Shown: positions 45,061 through 54,341, counted from the first letter of the stretch. The stretch: 64,000 bases of DNA from Microvirga splendida (GCF_016427565.1 NZ_JAELXT010000009.1:1-64000), one strand, 5' to 3'. Numbers and translations: made by a program. The notes: generated by a model from the letters alone, not told the origin.

Positions 45061-46308
45061 TCATCCACGGGCGTAGAGAAGGCGGGCGCGGATGGTGCCC
45101 TCCAGCGCGCGGATCTCCTGCAAGGTCTCGCGGCTCTGCTCGGGCCGTCCTTCCACCTCGATCACCACGTACCCGATCTCGCCATCGGTCTGCAGGTGCT
45201 GGGCCGTGATGTTGAGCCCGCGCTGGGAGAAGGCATTGTTCAGGCGCCCGAGCATGCCGGGCACGTTCCTGTGGACATGGATGTAGCGCGTGCCCGAAGG
45301 CCGGGACGGCAGCTGGACCTGGGGAAAGTTCACGGCGCCGACCGTCGTGCCCACGTCGGAATAGTCCGTCAGCTTCTTGGCGACTTCTGCGCCGATGCGC
45401 TCCTGGGCTTCCTCCGTCGATCCGCCGATGTGAGGTGTCAGGATAACGTTGTCGAGGCCCTGCAGCGGCGTGACGAAGCGCTCCTTGTTCGATGCTGGCT
45501 CGACGGGAAACACATCGACGGCCGCGCCCCGCAGATGACCGCTCCGCAAGCCTTCGGCGAGGGCGTCGAGATCCACCACCGTGCCGCGGCTGTTGTTGAT
45601 GAGATAAGCGCCCTTCTTCATGGCGGCGATCTCGGCCCTGCCGATCATGCCGTGGGTGGCCGGCGTCTCCGGCACATGCAGGCTGACGATGTCGCTCTGG
45701 CCCAGCAGGGCGTGCAGGCTGTCGGCAGGCTCGGTGTTGCCGTGGCGGAGCTTGTCGGTCTGGTCGAAGAAGATGACGCGCATGCCCATGGCCTCGGCCA
45801 GGTACGAGAGCTGCGAGCCGATATTGCCGTAGCCCACAATGCCGAGCGTCTTGCCGCGCACCTCGTGGCTGTCCGTTGCGGACTTGTCCCATTGGCCTGC
45901 ATGGGCGGCGGAGGATTTGGGGAAAGTGCGGCGCAGGAGCATGACGATCTCGCCGATCACCAGCTCGGCCACGCTCCGGGTGTTGGAGAACGGGGCGTTG
46001 AAAATGGGAATGCCCGCGTGGCGTGCGGCCTCCAGATCGACCTGGTTCGTGCCGACGCTGAAGCAGCCGACGGCGATCAGCCGATTGGCGGCTTGCAGAA
46101 CGCGGCTCGTCAGCTGGGTGCGGGAGCGGATGCCCAGGAGGTGGATCCCCTGCAGGGCTTCGATGAGCGCATCCTCGTCGAGCGCCGTCTTGAGGTGGGT
46201 GAGGTTGGTGTAGCCCGCCCCCTCGATCAGGTCGACGGCACTCTGGTTCACCCCCTCGAGCAAGAGAACGCGGATCTTGTCTTTCTGAAGAGAGAACGTC
46301 CCGGACAT
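45061..46308 (-). CDS. serA: D-3-phosphoglycerate dehydrogenase with ACT domain
   Basis: A 415-residue enzyme, the first step of serine biosynthesis (3-phosphoglycerate to 3-phosphohydroxypyruvate, NAD-dependent). The length and order match the short E. coli type. Start ATG at 46308 (MSGTFSLQKDK), with TTGGAG upstream. Substrate domain about 1-110 and 305-335; the NAD domain has GIVGYGNIGSQ and the ribose-binding Asp (IFFDQ); catalytic Arg in NNSRGTVVD, Glu in DVFPVEP and His in LTPHIGGST. A C-terminal ACT domain (about 338-415, HVHRNVPGMLGRLNNAF) provides the likely serine feedback site. It is a single gene with a hairpin in its upstream region; serB/serC are not adjacent. Confidence 0.94.
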   Translation of the reverse strand: MSGTFSLQKDKIRVLLLEGVNQSAVDLIEGAGYTNLTHLKTALDEDALIEALQGIHLLGIRSRTQLTSRVLQAANRLIAVGCFSVGTNQVDLEAARHAGIPIFNAPFSNTRSVAELVIGEIVMLLRRTFPKSSAAHAGQWDKSATDSHEVRGKTLGIVGYGNIGSQLSYLAEAMGMRVIFFDQTDKLRHGNTEPADSLHALLGQSDIVSLHVPETPATHGMIGRAEIAAMKKGAYLINNSRGTVVDLDALAEGLRSGHLRGAAVDVFPVEPASNKERFVTPLQGLDNVILTPHIGGSTEEAQERIGAEVAKKLTDYSDVGTTVGAVNFPQVQLPSRPSGTRYIHVHRNVPGMLGRLNNAFSQRGLNITAQHLQTDGEIGYVVIEVEGRPEQSRETLQEIRALEGTIRARLLYARG

Positions 46309-46682
46309 GTCAGCTCCAACTGCCTTCCACGGGCATGCCATAGCGCGCCAGGGCAGGGGCGGGAATCCTTTTTTCTCGCATCTAGGCTCCTGCACGGGGG
46401 CTTGCGGCCCCCGTCGGGATGAGGCCGCCTACCCACTATGCTCTGATCCGGCCTCGCGGGTCTGGTCTAAGATGGCTGAATCCGGTTGCGGCTGCAGCCG
46501 GTCGAGGAGGCGGGGGCCGGGGCCGGATGTACGCACGGTCCCCGTTCCTTTTCGGATCCCATCCCTGAAAAGCCGCGCTTGAATGGATCCAGTCCCCTGG
46601 ATCGGGAGTTCTGGTTCCATCTGCAGAGAAACCAGCCGGCGAGCGGGGCGCTCCCTCCGGAAGGCTGCCAACAGGGGGCGAA
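46309..46682. other. Divergent region between serA and the EEP-family gene
   Basis: 374 bases with the serA promoter on one side and that of the rightward gene on the other. A hairpin lies at 46394-46414. The segment 46500-46570 is unusually G-rich. I see no gene, and no sigma-factor motif strong enough to report. Confidence 0.45.
46394..46414. promoter_or_regulatory. Hairpin in the serA upstream region
   Basis: ACGGGGGC (46394-46401) / GCCCCCGT (46407-46414) with a 5-nt TTGCG loop. It lies 86 bases before the serA start, in its leader or promoter. Whether it has a role (attenuation or operator) is not shown. Confidence 0.35.
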
Positions 46683-47456
46683 GTGCCGCGAATCCTGACC
46701 TACAACGTACACCGCTGCCTCGGCACGGACGGACGGCTGTCCCCTGCGCGCATCGCCGATGTGATCGCAGCCTACGAGCCTGACGTGGTGGCCCTGCAGG
46801 AGCTCGACGTGGGGCGTGCCAGGACGGGAGGCGTCGATCAGGCCCATGCGATCGCCCAGGCGCTGGGAATGCATGTGCATTTCCATGCCAGCATGCGGGT
46901 GCTGGAGGAGCAGTACGGTAACGCGATCCTGACCCACAGGCCCTCGAAGCTTGTCAAGGCGGAAGCGTTGCCCGGCCTTGCCGGAAAGCCGGGCCTCGAG
47001 CCGCGAGGCGCTCTCTGGGCCTCGGTCAACATCGGCGGCGTCGAGGTGCAGATCGTCAACACCCATCTGGGCCTTCGCCGCCACGAGCGGCTCGCTCAGG
47101 TCAATGCCCTGCTCGGGCCGCACTGGCTCGGCCATCCGTCCTGCCGGGAGCCTTCGATCCTGCTGGGGGACTTCAACGCCACGCCGCGCTCGCGCGCCTA
47201 CCAGCGCCTCACGTCGCATCTCTGGGATGCCCAGGCGCTGGCGAGGTTGCCGAAGCCCAGGCCGACCTTTCCGTCGCGCCTGCCGATGCTGCGCATCGAC
47301 CATGTCTTCGTCAGCCGCGGGATCGCCGTGCAGCGGGTCGAGGCCGTCAGGACGCCGTTGGCCCGAGTCGCCTCGGACCACCTCCCGCTGCTGGTCGAGT
47401 TCCAGGTCGTTCGCGGCAAGGCGCACCAGGCGAGCATGGCCCATGCGCACGGGTAG
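46683..47456 (+). CDS. Endonuclease/exonuclease/phosphatase-family hydrolase
   Basis: A 257-residue EEP-fold enzyme without a signal peptide. The motifs are complete: the metal Asn in TYNVHRCLG, Glu in ALQELDVG, NTHLGLRRHERL, GDFNATPRS (Asp/Asn), and the catalytic His in ASDHLPLL. The GTG start at 46683 has AGGGGG upstream. The family hydrolyses phosphodiesters in nucleic acids, lipids or inositol phosphates. Its neighbours are membrane-lipid genes (LPG-synthase-like, PLD, DedA), so a lipid phosphodiester is a reasonable substrate; this is inferred from context. Confidence 0.88.
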   Translation: MPRILTYNVHRCLGTDGRLSPARIADVIAAYEPDVVALQELDVGRARTGGVDQAHAIAQALGMHVHFHASMRVLEEQYGNAILTHRPSKLVKAEALPGLAGKPGLEPRGALWASVNIGGVEVQIVNTHLGLRRHERLAQVNALLGPHWLGHPSCREPSILLGDFNATPRSRAYQRLTSHLWDAQALARLPKPRPTFPSRLPMLRIDHVFVSRGIAVQRVEAVRTPLARVASDHLPLLVEFQVVRGKAHQASMAHAHG

Positions 47457-47555
47457 GAGGTCTTCCGAAGGCCCTGACGGATCGCAGGCCGGGTCTCTGC
47501 GTTGAGGTTGGGACAGCTGTGCCGTTTGCAGCGGGAGCCCCGGTAAGGAGAGAGA

Positions 47556-48500
47556 ATGCGGAACTGGAAGTACGTGATCGCTGCGGCCGCCATCGGCCTG
47601 GCGGCTTTTCTGCTCTACCGCACGCTCAGCCGCTACAGCCTCGACGAGCTGATCGCCGCCGTCACGGCCGTTCCCACGGCAAGGCTCCTGGGGGCCGCAG
47701 GGTTTGCCGCGGCGAGCTACCTGTGCCTGACCTTCTTCGATTATCTCGCCCTGCGCTATGTCGGCCGGCCGCTGCCCTATCCGAAGGCGGCGCTCGCGTC
47801 CTTCACGGCCCTCTCCCTCGGCCATAACATCGGGCTGGCCGCCCTCAGCAGCGGCGCCGTGCGCTATCGCTTCTACACCCGCTGGGGGCTGAACGGAGGC
47901 GAGGTGGCGAAGGTCATCGTCTTCTGCGGGGTCACGGTCGGCCTCGGCCTCCTGACCCTGGGCGGAGCGGCCCTGCTCCTGCGCTCCGAACTGGCCGTGG
48001 AGATTACCGGACTGACCCGGCCGGTCGTTCTGGCCCTGGGCCTGGGCTGCCTTGCGGGGCCGGCGGTCTATCTGGTCCTGTCGGTCTTCGTGCGCAGGCC
48101 GCTGCGGATCCGGCGCTGGTCGCTCGAGATCCCGGCCTTCCCGCTCGCCGCCGGACAGGTCCTCGTCGGATCCGTCAATTTCGCCTTCGTGGCCGCCTGC
48201 CTGCACCAGGCCCTCGCGGCCGTGGCCGATGTGGCGTATCTGGGCGTAGCGTCCGTCTATGTGATCGCCAACGCGACGGCTCTGGTCAGCCATGTGCCTG
48301 GAGGCCTCGGGGTGATCGAGAGCGTCGTGATGTATCTTCTGCCGCAGAGCGACCTGATCGGGCCGCTCCTGGTGTTCCGGTTCGTCTACTTCCTCGCGCC
48401 GCTGGGCCTCGGCGCCATTCTGTTCGCCGTGACGGAGCTGGTCCTGCGGGGGCGAGGATCCGCGCATGAACGGCACCCACCCGATGCCGTGAAGGCCTAG
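47556..48500 (+). CDS. Lysylphosphatidylglycerol synthase-type transmembrane (flippase) protein
   Basis: A 314-residue polytopic membrane protein of the UPF0104/LPG_synthase_TM family, with about eight hydrophobic segments. It matches the membrane half of MprF, without the aminoacyl-transferase domain. Typical motifs: SLGHNIGLAALSSGAVRYRFYTRWGL and NATALVSHVPGGLGVIESVV. It may flip a lipid across the inner membrane. The start ATG at 47556 has AAGGAG upstream. It lies 99 bases after the EEP gene, same strand. An intergenic palindromic repeat begins at its stop codon. Confidence 0.88.
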   Translation: MRNWKYVIAAAAIGLAAFLLYRTLSRYSLDELIAAVTAVPTARLLGAAGFAAASYLCLTFFDYLALRYVGRPLPYPKAALASFTALSLGHNIGLAALSSGAVRYRFYTRWGLNGGEVAKVIVFCGVTVGLGLLTLGGAALLLRSELAVEITGLTRPVVLALGLGCLAGPAVYLVLSVFVRRPLRIRRWSLEIPAFPLAAGQVLVGSVNFAFVAACLHQALAAVADVAYLGVASVYVIANATALVSHVPGGLGVIESVVMYLLPQSDLIGPLLVFRFVYFLAPLGLGAILFAVTELVLRGRGSAHERHPPDAVKA

Positions 48501-48550
48501 AGCATCGGACCCAAAAGTGGATTTGCACTTTTGGGCTCAATCCGATGCTC
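48500..48550. repeat. Palindromic intergenic repeat, part A
   Basis: A nested palindrome: the outer arms GAGCATCGGA (48500-48509) / TCCGATGCTC (48541-48550) enclose CCCAAAAGTG (48510-48519) / CACTTTTGGG (48526-48535). This is the style of the short palindromic repeats spread through Hyphomicrobiales genomes. It begins at the last base of the flippase stop and may double as a transcript end. Confidence 0.8.
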
Positions 48551-48562
48551 AATCCTTTAAGC

Positions 48563-48634
48563 AGCGCATCGTGTGGACCGGAAAACCGGGTCCACTTTTC
48601 GCTGACGCGGCCCTCTGGGTCCGCACGATGCGCT
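48563..48634. repeat. Palindromic intergenic repeat, part B
   Basis: The outer arms AGCGCATCGTG (48563-48573) / CACGATGCGCT (48624-48634) enclose the smaller inverted repeat GGACCGG-AAAA-CCGGGTCC and the sequence CCACTTTTCGC. It is separated from part A by 12 bases. Such tandem-palindrome elements are typical of rhizobial-order intergenic regions and occur in many copies per genome; that copy number cannot be tested in this window. Confidence 0.8.
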
Positions 48635-48639
48635 AGCCG

Positions 48640-50139
48640 TCAGTCCTTACGGCGGCGGAACAGGGAGAGCGGCTCGAAGGGCTCGAGCGGATCCAGGAGA
48701 CCGGTGCCCGGTGCTGGGGCATCCGGCCCGTCGTCCGCCATGGCCGCGAAGGCGCGCAGGCCGCGCGCCCCGGTGTTGAGCCGGTCGATGGCACGGATGA
48801 CGGACCCGCCTTCTGCGTCCACGGCCTTCGCGAAGGCTTCCGGCTGCGCATCGAGATGCTCGGCGACGAGCGTGTCCCTCAGGCGCGCGATGGTCCGGCG
48901 CTCTTCCTCGGTCGTCGCTTCGATGGCGAGGTCGCACTCGCTGTCGAGACCCATGGAGCGGTTGTTCAGGTTCGAGGAGCCGACGCGCAGGAACACGTCG
49001 TCCACCATGATGAGCTTGGAATGAATGAGCACCTGGCATTCGCCGCCCGTGCCGTTGGGAACCACCGGGTAATAGGCGCGCAGACGATCGGCGTGATCGC
49101 ATTTGCGCAGGCGCCGGATCAGCCTGTCCCGGTTCGCGCCCATCACCAGCCCTTCGGTCCAGCCATGGGATTCGTGCGTCTGGATCACGACGATCTCCGG
49201 CCCGTCGGGGTCCGCCAGGTGGCGTTCGAGAACGTCGCCGACGAGAGGCGTCGTCATGTATTGCGCCTCGATGTAGATGCACTTCCGCGCCGCGGAGAGC
49301 GCGTCGAGGGTCAGGGCCGCCGCCTCCTGGGCGGCCTGCTGCTCGCCCCAGGCCGGATAGGTGCGGGCGATGGCGACCGGCACGTCGGTGAAATCAGCGG
49401 CGAGTCTCTCGGGCCACGGGTCCGACCCGTCGGGAACGGCCGGGCTCAGCTCCTCGCCCGTCGCGAGCTTCCAGCGGGTATGAACGATCTCGGCGACGGA
49501 TCGCGCGGCCTCGCCGTCGACCGCCATCTGGATGTCGTGGACCGGCTCGTAGATGCCCCCGTCGTCCTTCAGCCGGAGGCGGTCGTCGCAGGCATGGCCC
49601 GGGCTGTCCCAGCGCTCGACCGTCAGGTCCATGCCGCCGACGAACGCCATGGCGTCGTCGATGCAGACAAGCTTCTGGTGGTGGGCCGCATAAAGCGGGT
49701 GGTGGGTGTCGAGCTTGACGTGAAGGCGCGGGTGGTCCTGCCAGTCCGCGCCGAAGATGAGCGGGCCGGGCGCTCCTGGAGCGTGCACGACGGCAATGCT
49801 CCACACCAGGATCCTGACCTCGAGGTCAGGCTCGGCCTCAACGAGGGAGCGGAGCAGGGGGCCGAGCGGGGGCGATTCCTCGGCGCTCGCGTCCGGGCGC
49901 AGGCGGATGCTGCCGTCGAAATCCCAGCCGACGATGAGAATGGAGCGTCGCGCGCGGCGCAGGGCGGCTTCCAGGCCGGCGAAATAGGCGGACCCGTCGA
50001 TGAGGACCGATGCGCGACCGGCCCTGGAGATGCGCCAGCAATTCTGCCCGGGACGAAGGATCGAGCCCTCAGGCAGCCGTCCGGCCGCCTGCGCGAACTG
50101 AAGGTCCTTCCGGCTTGTCGTTTCTTCCAGAAGCTGCAC
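48640..50139 (-). CDS. Phospholipase D-family protein (cardiolipin synthase-like)
   Basis: A 499-residue two-HKD enzyme. HKD1 is HHQKLVCIDDAMAFVGGMDL (catalytic His154), and HKD2 is HSKLIMVDDVFLRVGSSNLN (catalytic His373). Both have the H-x-K-x4-D pattern, so one complete active site is expected. There is no signal peptide or membrane helix, which sets it apart from classical ClsA; it is closer to cytosolic or peripheral PLDs. It probably transfers or hydrolyses phosphatidyl groups. The GTG start at 50139 has AGGA about ten bases upstream. It is divergent from dedA. In many bacteria such PLDs are fused to DedA-like or EEP domains, which supports a common function with its neighbours here. Confidence 0.9.
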   Translation of the reverse strand: MQLLEETTSRKDLQFAQAAGRLPEGSILRPGQNCWRISRAGRASVLIDGSAYFAGLEAALRRARRSILIVGWDFDGSIRLRPDASAEESPPLGPLLRSLVEAEPDLEVRILVWSIAVVHAPGAPGPLIFGADWQDHPRLHVKLDTHHPLYAAHHQKLVCIDDAMAFVGGMDLTVERWDSPGHACDDRLRLKDDGGIYEPVHDIQMAVDGEAARSVAEIVHTRWKLATGEELSPAVPDGSDPWPERLAADFTDVPVAIARTYPAWGEQQAAQEAAALTLDALSAARKCIYIEAQYMTTPLVGDVLERHLADPDGPEIVVIQTHESHGWTEGLVMGANRDRLIRRLRKCDHADRLRAYYPVVPNGTGGECQVLIHSKLIMVDDVFLRVGSSNLNNRSMGLDSECDLAIEATTEEERRTIARLRDTLVAEHLDAQPEAFAKAVDAEGGSVIRAIDRLNTGARGLRAFAAMADDGPDAPAPGTGLLDPLEPFEPLSLFRRRKD

Positions 50140-50200
50140 GCGACTAAGATCCTAAACGCAGTCCTGTGCCAACTCGGAAACAGAGGCCAAGGTTCCTGCT

Positions 50201-50226
50201 GGAAACAGAGCGCTCCGAAAATCGTT
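50201..50226 (+). promoter_or_regulatory. Weak EcfG-type promoter candidate for dedA
   Basis: GGAAA (50201-50205), 17 bases, CGTT (50223-50226). The -10 and spacing match the EcfG consensus, but the -35 has A instead of the conserved C. It would give a leader of about 70 bases before the GTG at 50303. Confidence 0.25.
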
Positions 50227-50302
50227 GCCGGAGAGCGCCGGGCTTGCAGGCAGAGCCCGCATGGCGCAGTTTCCGGCATCTCTTCAGAAAGCGGGGACCA
50301 TC

Positions 50303-50908
50303 GTGTTCGACTGGATCGTCAGCCTCATCGACAAGGCCGGATATCTCGGCATTGCCCTGCTCATGCTGCTGGAGAATGTTTTCCCGCCGATCCCCTCGGA
50401 GGTCATCATGCCCCTGGCGGGCTTTTCCGCCGCCAAGGGAACGCTCAGCTTCGCGGGGGTCATCATCGCGGGCACCATCGGCTCGCTCGCCGGCGCCTAT
50501 TTCTGGTTTCTCATCGGCCGTTGGATCGGAGCCAAGCGCCTGAAGCGCTTCGCCGCCAAGCACGGCCGCTGGCTGACCATGCATCCCGACGAGCTGGATC
50601 AGGCCAGGGCCTTCTTCTCCCGCCATCAGGCGATGGCCCTGTTCCTCGGGCGTCTGATTCCGGCGATCCGCTCCCTCATCTCCGTTCCGGCCGGGGTGAA
50701 CTGCATTCCGATCACAACCTTCCTGTTCTGGAGTTCCCTCGGAACGGCTCTCTGGACGATCTTTCTTGCGGGCGCGGGATACCTCCTCGAGAGCCAGTAC
50801 GAGAAGGTGGCCGAATGGCTGAACCCCATCTCGAACGTCGTCGTTGCGGGGCTGGCCATCTGGTATGTGTACAGGGTCGTCAGCTTCAAGGCGCCCGAGC
50901 AGTCGTGA
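50303..50908 (+). CDS. DedA-family membrane protein (VTT domain)
   Basis: A 201-residue membrane protein of the DedA/SNARE-associated (VTT) family, whose members support lipid scrambling or recycling and envelope homeostasis. Four or more hydrophobic segments; landmarks ENVFPPIPSEVIMPLAGF (re-entrant loop, Glu and Pro), GSLAGAYFWFLIGRWIG and FLGRLIPAIRSLISVPAGV (conserved Arg residues). The start is taken as GTG at 50303 (GGGGA five bases upstream); ATG at 50261 or earlier would add a short hydrophilic tail without a good site. Divergent from the PLD gene. Confidence 0.9.
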   Translation: MFDWIVSLIDKAGYLGIALLMLLENVFPPIPSEVIMPLAGFSAAKGTLSFAGVIIAGTIGSLAGAYFWFLIGRWIGAKRLKRFAAKHGRWLTMHPDELDQARAFFSRHQAMALFLGRLIPAIRSLISVPAGVNCIPITTFLFWSSLGTALWTIFLAGAGYLLESQYEKVAEWLNPISNVVVAGLAIWYVYRVVSFKAPEQS

Positions 50909-51114
50909 GCGTGCCTGAAATCTCGGCGGAGCCGGCCTGTTCTCTGGGCAGAGATTTGCAGCGGATTCCGGCCTTTGCCGTTGCCAATCCGAAGAAGCGC
51001 CTAATAACTTACACAGTTCGCATGGTGAGCGCGCCAACCGCGGCGGAACGGTCTGGTTGGCCTTCTTTCGCGCTTCATCAGGCTGGGGCATGACATCGGG
51101 ACCGAAGGGCGACC

Positions 51115-51429
51115 ATGGACAAGGATCTAGAGAACAAAATCCGTGAACGGGCTTACGAGCTCTGGATGCGGCACGGGGCTCTCCCTGATCGGGCGGACGA
51201 GTACTGGTACCAGGCCGAGCGGGAGATCGTCGGCGAAAGCAGCGAGGGCTCGGGTACCCAGCCGCCATCCTTCACCAATCCCGCCCCCCTGGGCATGACC
51301 AGCATGACGGCCGACGAGGCGCCTCCTCCGAAGACCCGCAAGAAGCGCACTCCTGCTCCGGCTCCCGTTGAGGAGAGCAGCAAAGCTCCGGCCGCACCGA
51401 AGCGCAAGCGGTCGACGCGGACGAGCTGA
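51115..51429 (+). CDS. DUF2934 protein
   Basis: A 104-residue protein. The N-terminal DUF2934 domain (about 5-40) shows the family pattern KIRERAYELWMRHG and RADEYWYQAERE. The remainder is a disordered Pro/Ala/Lys-rich tail ending in a basic KRKRSTRTS. The function of DUF2934 is unknown; it is frequent in Hyphomicrobiales next to carbohydrate-storage and stress genes, as here, 144 bases before glgC. Start ATG at 51115; the ribosome binding site is GAAGG. Confidence 0.85.
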   Translation: MDKDLENKIRERAYELWMRHGALPDRADEYWYQAEREIVGESSEGSGTQPPSFTNPAPLGMTSMTADEAPPPKTRKKRTPAPAPVEESSKAPAAPKRKRSTRTS

Positions 51430-51505
51430 GCATACCGGCGCACAAGCCTTCGGCTTCTGCCGTGGGCCTCCGGGCGGGAACTCCGTTGCAGTCGCGGACG
51501 CCGCA

Positions 51506-51529
51506 GGAACCTGCAGCCATTCCGGCGTT
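51506..51529 (+). promoter_or_regulatory. Marginal EcfG-like motif upstream of glgC
   Basis: GGAAC (51506-51510), a 15-base spacer and CGTT (51526-51529), 44 bases before the glgC start. Both elements are exact, but the spacer is one or two bases shorter than the accepted 16-17, so it may not function. Confidence 0.25.
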
Positions 51530-51572
51530 TCCAAGGTTTGGAGGTGGCTGCCTTTGATGTGAGGACCCGCCC

Positions 51573-52856
51573 TTGCCGAATTCCAGTGTTCCCTCCGCAC
51601 CTCTTGCCCGTCATGCCATGGCGTATGTTCTCGCCGGCGGACGCGGCAGCCGGTTGATGGAACTGACGGACATTCGCGCCAAGCCCGCGGTCTATTTCGG
51701 CGGCAACACGCGCATCATCGACTTCGCCCTCTCGAACGCGCTGAACTCCGGCATCAGGCGCATCGGCGTGGCGACGCAGTACAAGGCCCACAGCCTGATC
51801 CGCCACCTGCAGCGGGGCTGGAACTACTTCCGGGCCGAGCGGAACGAGAGCTTCGACATCCTGCCGGCCAGCCAGCGCGTTTCGGAAACGATGTGGTACG
51901 AAGGCACGGCCGACGCGGTGTTTCAGAACATCGACATCATCGCGAGCATCGATCCCGAGTACATCATCATCCTGGCCGGCGATCACATCTACAAGATGGA
52001 TTACGAGCTCATGCTCCGGCAGCACGTGGACATGGACGCGGACGTGACCGTCGGCTGCCTTGAGGTGCCGCGCATGGAGGCCACAGGCTTCGGCGTGATG
52101 GCCGTCGACGAGACGGACCGCATCGTCTCCTTCCTCGAAAAGCCCGCCGATCCGCCCGGCATGCCGGACAACCCGGACAAGGCCCTGGCGAGCATGGGCA
52201 TCTATGTGTTCAACACGCGGTTCCTGTTCGATCAGCTGAGGCGCGATGCGGAGACGCCCGGCTCGAACCGGGATTTCGGAAGGGACATCATCCCCTATCT
52301 GGTGCAGCACGGAAAAGCCGTGGCGCATCGGTTCACGCGCTCATGCGTCCGCTCCGGAGCGGAAGCGGGAGGCAGCGATGCAGAAGCCTACTGGCGCGAT
52401 GTCGGGACCGTGGATGCCTACTGGGAGGCGAACATCGACCTGACGGCCATCGTGCCCTCCCTCGATCTTTACGATCACGACTGGCCGATCTCCACCTTCA
52501 CGGAAACATGGCCGCCCGCGAAGTTCGTTCACGACGAAGAGGGGCGGCGCGGGCATGCGATCAACTCGCTCGTCTCCAGCGGCTGCATCGTGTCGGGAGC
52601 GGCCCTGCACCAGTCGCTCGTCTTCACGGGTGTTCATCTCCATTCCCACGCCTCGGTCGAGGGAGCCGTCATTCTTCCCTATGTGGATGTGGGCAAGGGG
52701 GCGCGGCTCAGGAACGTCGTCGTCGACCGGGGCGTGCGCATCCCTGACGGGCTCGTGGTCGGCGAGGATCCCGAACTCGACGCCCGGCGGTTCCGCCGCA
52801 CCGAGAAGGGCATCAGCCTCATCACGAAGCCGATGATCGAGAGACTGGCCGGATGA
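51573..52856 (+). CDS. glgC: Glucose-1-phosphate adenylyltransferase
   Basis: A 427-residue ADP-glucose pyrophosphorylase, the committed step of glycogen synthesis (ATP + glucose 1-phosphate to ADP-glucose). Seen: the nucleotide-binding [17 protein letters not shown]; the allosteric/activator region [29 protein letters not shown] with the metal Asp; [10 protein letters not shown] (Lys binding glucose 1-phosphate); [15 protein letters not shown]; and a C-terminal left-handed beta-helix. The start is TTG at 51573 with GAGGA seven bases upstream, leading directly into the conserved N-terminus; no ATG fits. The stop overlaps the glgA start. Confidence 0.95.
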   Translation: MPNSSVPSAPLARHAMAYVLAGGRGSRLMELTDIRAKPAVYFGGNTRIIDFALSNALNSGIRRIGVATQYKAHSLIRHLQRGWNYFRAERNESFDILPASQRVSETMWYEGTADAVFQNIDIIASIDPEYIIILAGDHIYKMDYELMLRQHVDMDADVTVGCLEVPRMEATGFGVMAVDETDRIVSFLEKPADPPGMPDNPDKALASMGIYVFNTRFLFDQLRRDAETPGSNRDFGRDIIPYLVQHGKAVAHRFTRSCVRSGAEAGGSDAEAYWRDVGTVDAYWEANIDLTAIVPSLDLYDHDWPISTFTETWPPAKFVHDEEGRRGHAINSLVSSGCIVSGAALHQSLVFTGVHLHSHASVEGAVILPYVDVGKGARLRNVVVDRGVRIPDGLVVGEDPELDARRFRRTEKGISLITKPMIERLAG

Positions 52857-54301
52857 GGCCTCTGAACGTTCTCTCCGTCACGTCGGAGATCTTTCCTATC
52901 ATCAAGACGGGCGGGCTGGCCGATGTCGCCGGCGCCCTGCCGGCCGCCCTCGCGCGGGAGGACGTCACGGTCATCACGCTGGTTCCGGGTTATCCCGCCG
53001 TGCTGAAGGCGCTCGACGGCGCGGAGGTCGTCCATCGCTATCCCGTGTTCTTCGGCGGAACGGCAAGCCTGTTGTCCGGGAGGACAGGGGATCTGAACCT
53101 CTTTGTCGTCGATGCCCCGCACCTGTTCGGCCGGCCCGGTTCTCCCTACCTCGCACCGGATGGCCGGGACTGGCCGGACAACGCGCGGCGCTTCGCGGCG
53201 CTTGCCCGGGTTGCGGCCGATATCGGCCAGGGACTAGCGCCGGGTTTCGTCCCCGAGGTGATTCATGCGCACGACTGGCAGGCGGGTCTCGTGCCGGTCT
53301 ATCTCGGCCTCACAGAAGGCCCGCGCCCTGCAACGGTCGTGACGATTCACAACATCGCCTTCCAGGGCGTGTTCCCTGCGGACCTGCTGTTCGAGTTGGG
53401 GCTGCCGGCCAGCACCTTCACCATCGACGGCGTGGAGTATTACGGGCAGATCGGGTTCCTGAAGGCCGGCCTGCAGAACGCGGACAGGATCACGACCGTC
53501 TCCCCGACCTATGCCAGGGAAATCCAGACGCCGGAGGGCGGGATGGGGCTCGACGGATTGCTGCGGGCCCGCTCACATGTGGTATCCGGCATCCTCAACG
53601 GGATCGACGACAGGGTCTGGGATCCCGCGACGGACGCGCACCTCGAACGGCCCTACGACCGCAATAATCTCGAGGCCCGCCTGGCGAACAAGGCGGCTCT
53701 GCAGAAGCGCCTGGGCCTGAACGAGGATCCGGACGCCATGCTCTTTGGCGTCGTCAGCCGCCTGTCCGGGCAGAAGGGGTTCGATCTTGTGCTCGCCGGT
53801 CTCTCAAGGCTTCTGTCCGACGGCTCGCAGCTGGCGCTGCTGGGATCGGGAGACAGGACCCTGGAGGACAGCTTCCAGGCGGCCGGCATCGTCTATCCCG
53901 GTCAGGTCGGATGCGTCTTCGGTTATGACGAGTCTCTCGCTCACCTCATCCAGGGCGGCAGCGATGCCCTGCTCGTGCCGTCGCGGTTCGAGCCCTGCGG
54001 CCTGACGCAGCTCTGCGCCATGCGCTACGGGGGCGTTCCCATCGTGTCGCGGGTCGGTGGGCTGGCCGATACGGTGATCGATGCCAACGAGGTGGCCGTT
54101 GCGGCCGGCGTGGCCACGGGTTTGCAGTTTGGACCCGTCGCGCTCTCGCCGTTTACCGATGCCGTCGAGCGGGCGAGGGCTCTCTGGCGCGACAGGCCGG
54201 CCTGGCGGCGCCTGCAGCATAACGGCATGAGCACGGATGTGAGCTGGCGGCGCCCGGCACGGCGCTACGCCGACCTGTACCGGTCCTGCGTACCGGCCTG
54301 A
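52853..54301 (+). CDS. glgA: Glycogen synthase (ADP-glucose type)
   Basis: A 482-residue GT5 glycosyltransferase that extends alpha-1,4-glucan from ADP-glucose. Seen: the [13 protein letters not shown] loop (residues about 15-27, binds the ADP-glucose phosphates), [11 protein letters not shown] (catalytic-site His), [41 protein letters not shown] and [20 protein letters not shown], the catalytic/ribose region. The ATG overlaps the glgC stop by four bases (ATGA), so glgCA is one operon. It converges on glgX, with a shared terminator beyond the stop. Confidence 0.95.
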   Translation: MRPLNVLSVTSEIFPIIKTGGLADVAGALPAALAREDVTVITLVPGYPAVLKALDGAEVVHRYPVFFGGTASLLSGRTGDLNLFVVDAPHLFGRPGSPYLAPDGRDWPDNARRFAALARVAADIGQGLAPGFVPEVIHAHDWQAGLVPVYLGLTEGPRPATVVTIHNIAFQGVFPADLLFELGLPASTFTIDGVEYYGQIGFLKAGLQNADRITTVSPTYAREIQTPEGGMGLDGLLRARSHVVSGILNGIDDRVWDPATDAHLERPYDRNNLEARLANKAALQKRLGLNEDPDAMLFGVVSRLSGQKGFDLVLAGLSRLLSDGSQLALLGSGDRTLEDSFQAAGIVYPGQVGCVFGYDESLAHLIQGGSDALLVPSRFEPCGLTQLCAMRYGGVPIVSRVGGLADTVIDANEVAVAAGVATGLQFGPVALSPFTDAVERARALWRDRPAWRRLQHNGMSTDVSWRRPARRYADLYRSCVPA

Positions 54302-54312
54302 GGCCGATGACA

Positions 54313-54341
54313 GGAGCGCCGGATCAGGCGCTCCTTCTTTT
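54313..54341. terminator. Bidirectional terminator between glgA and glgX
   Basis: GGAGCGCC (54313-54320) / GGCGCTCC (54327-54334), perfect 8-bp stem with a 6-nt loop, followed by TTCTTTT. It ends glgA and overlaps the last codons of the leftward glgX. Confidence 0.8.

Noticed and set aside
46467..48476. A 669-codon open frame on the minus strand over the EEP and flippase genes
   Set aside because: Both sense genes have complete motifs and ribosome binding sites; the antisense frame has neither.
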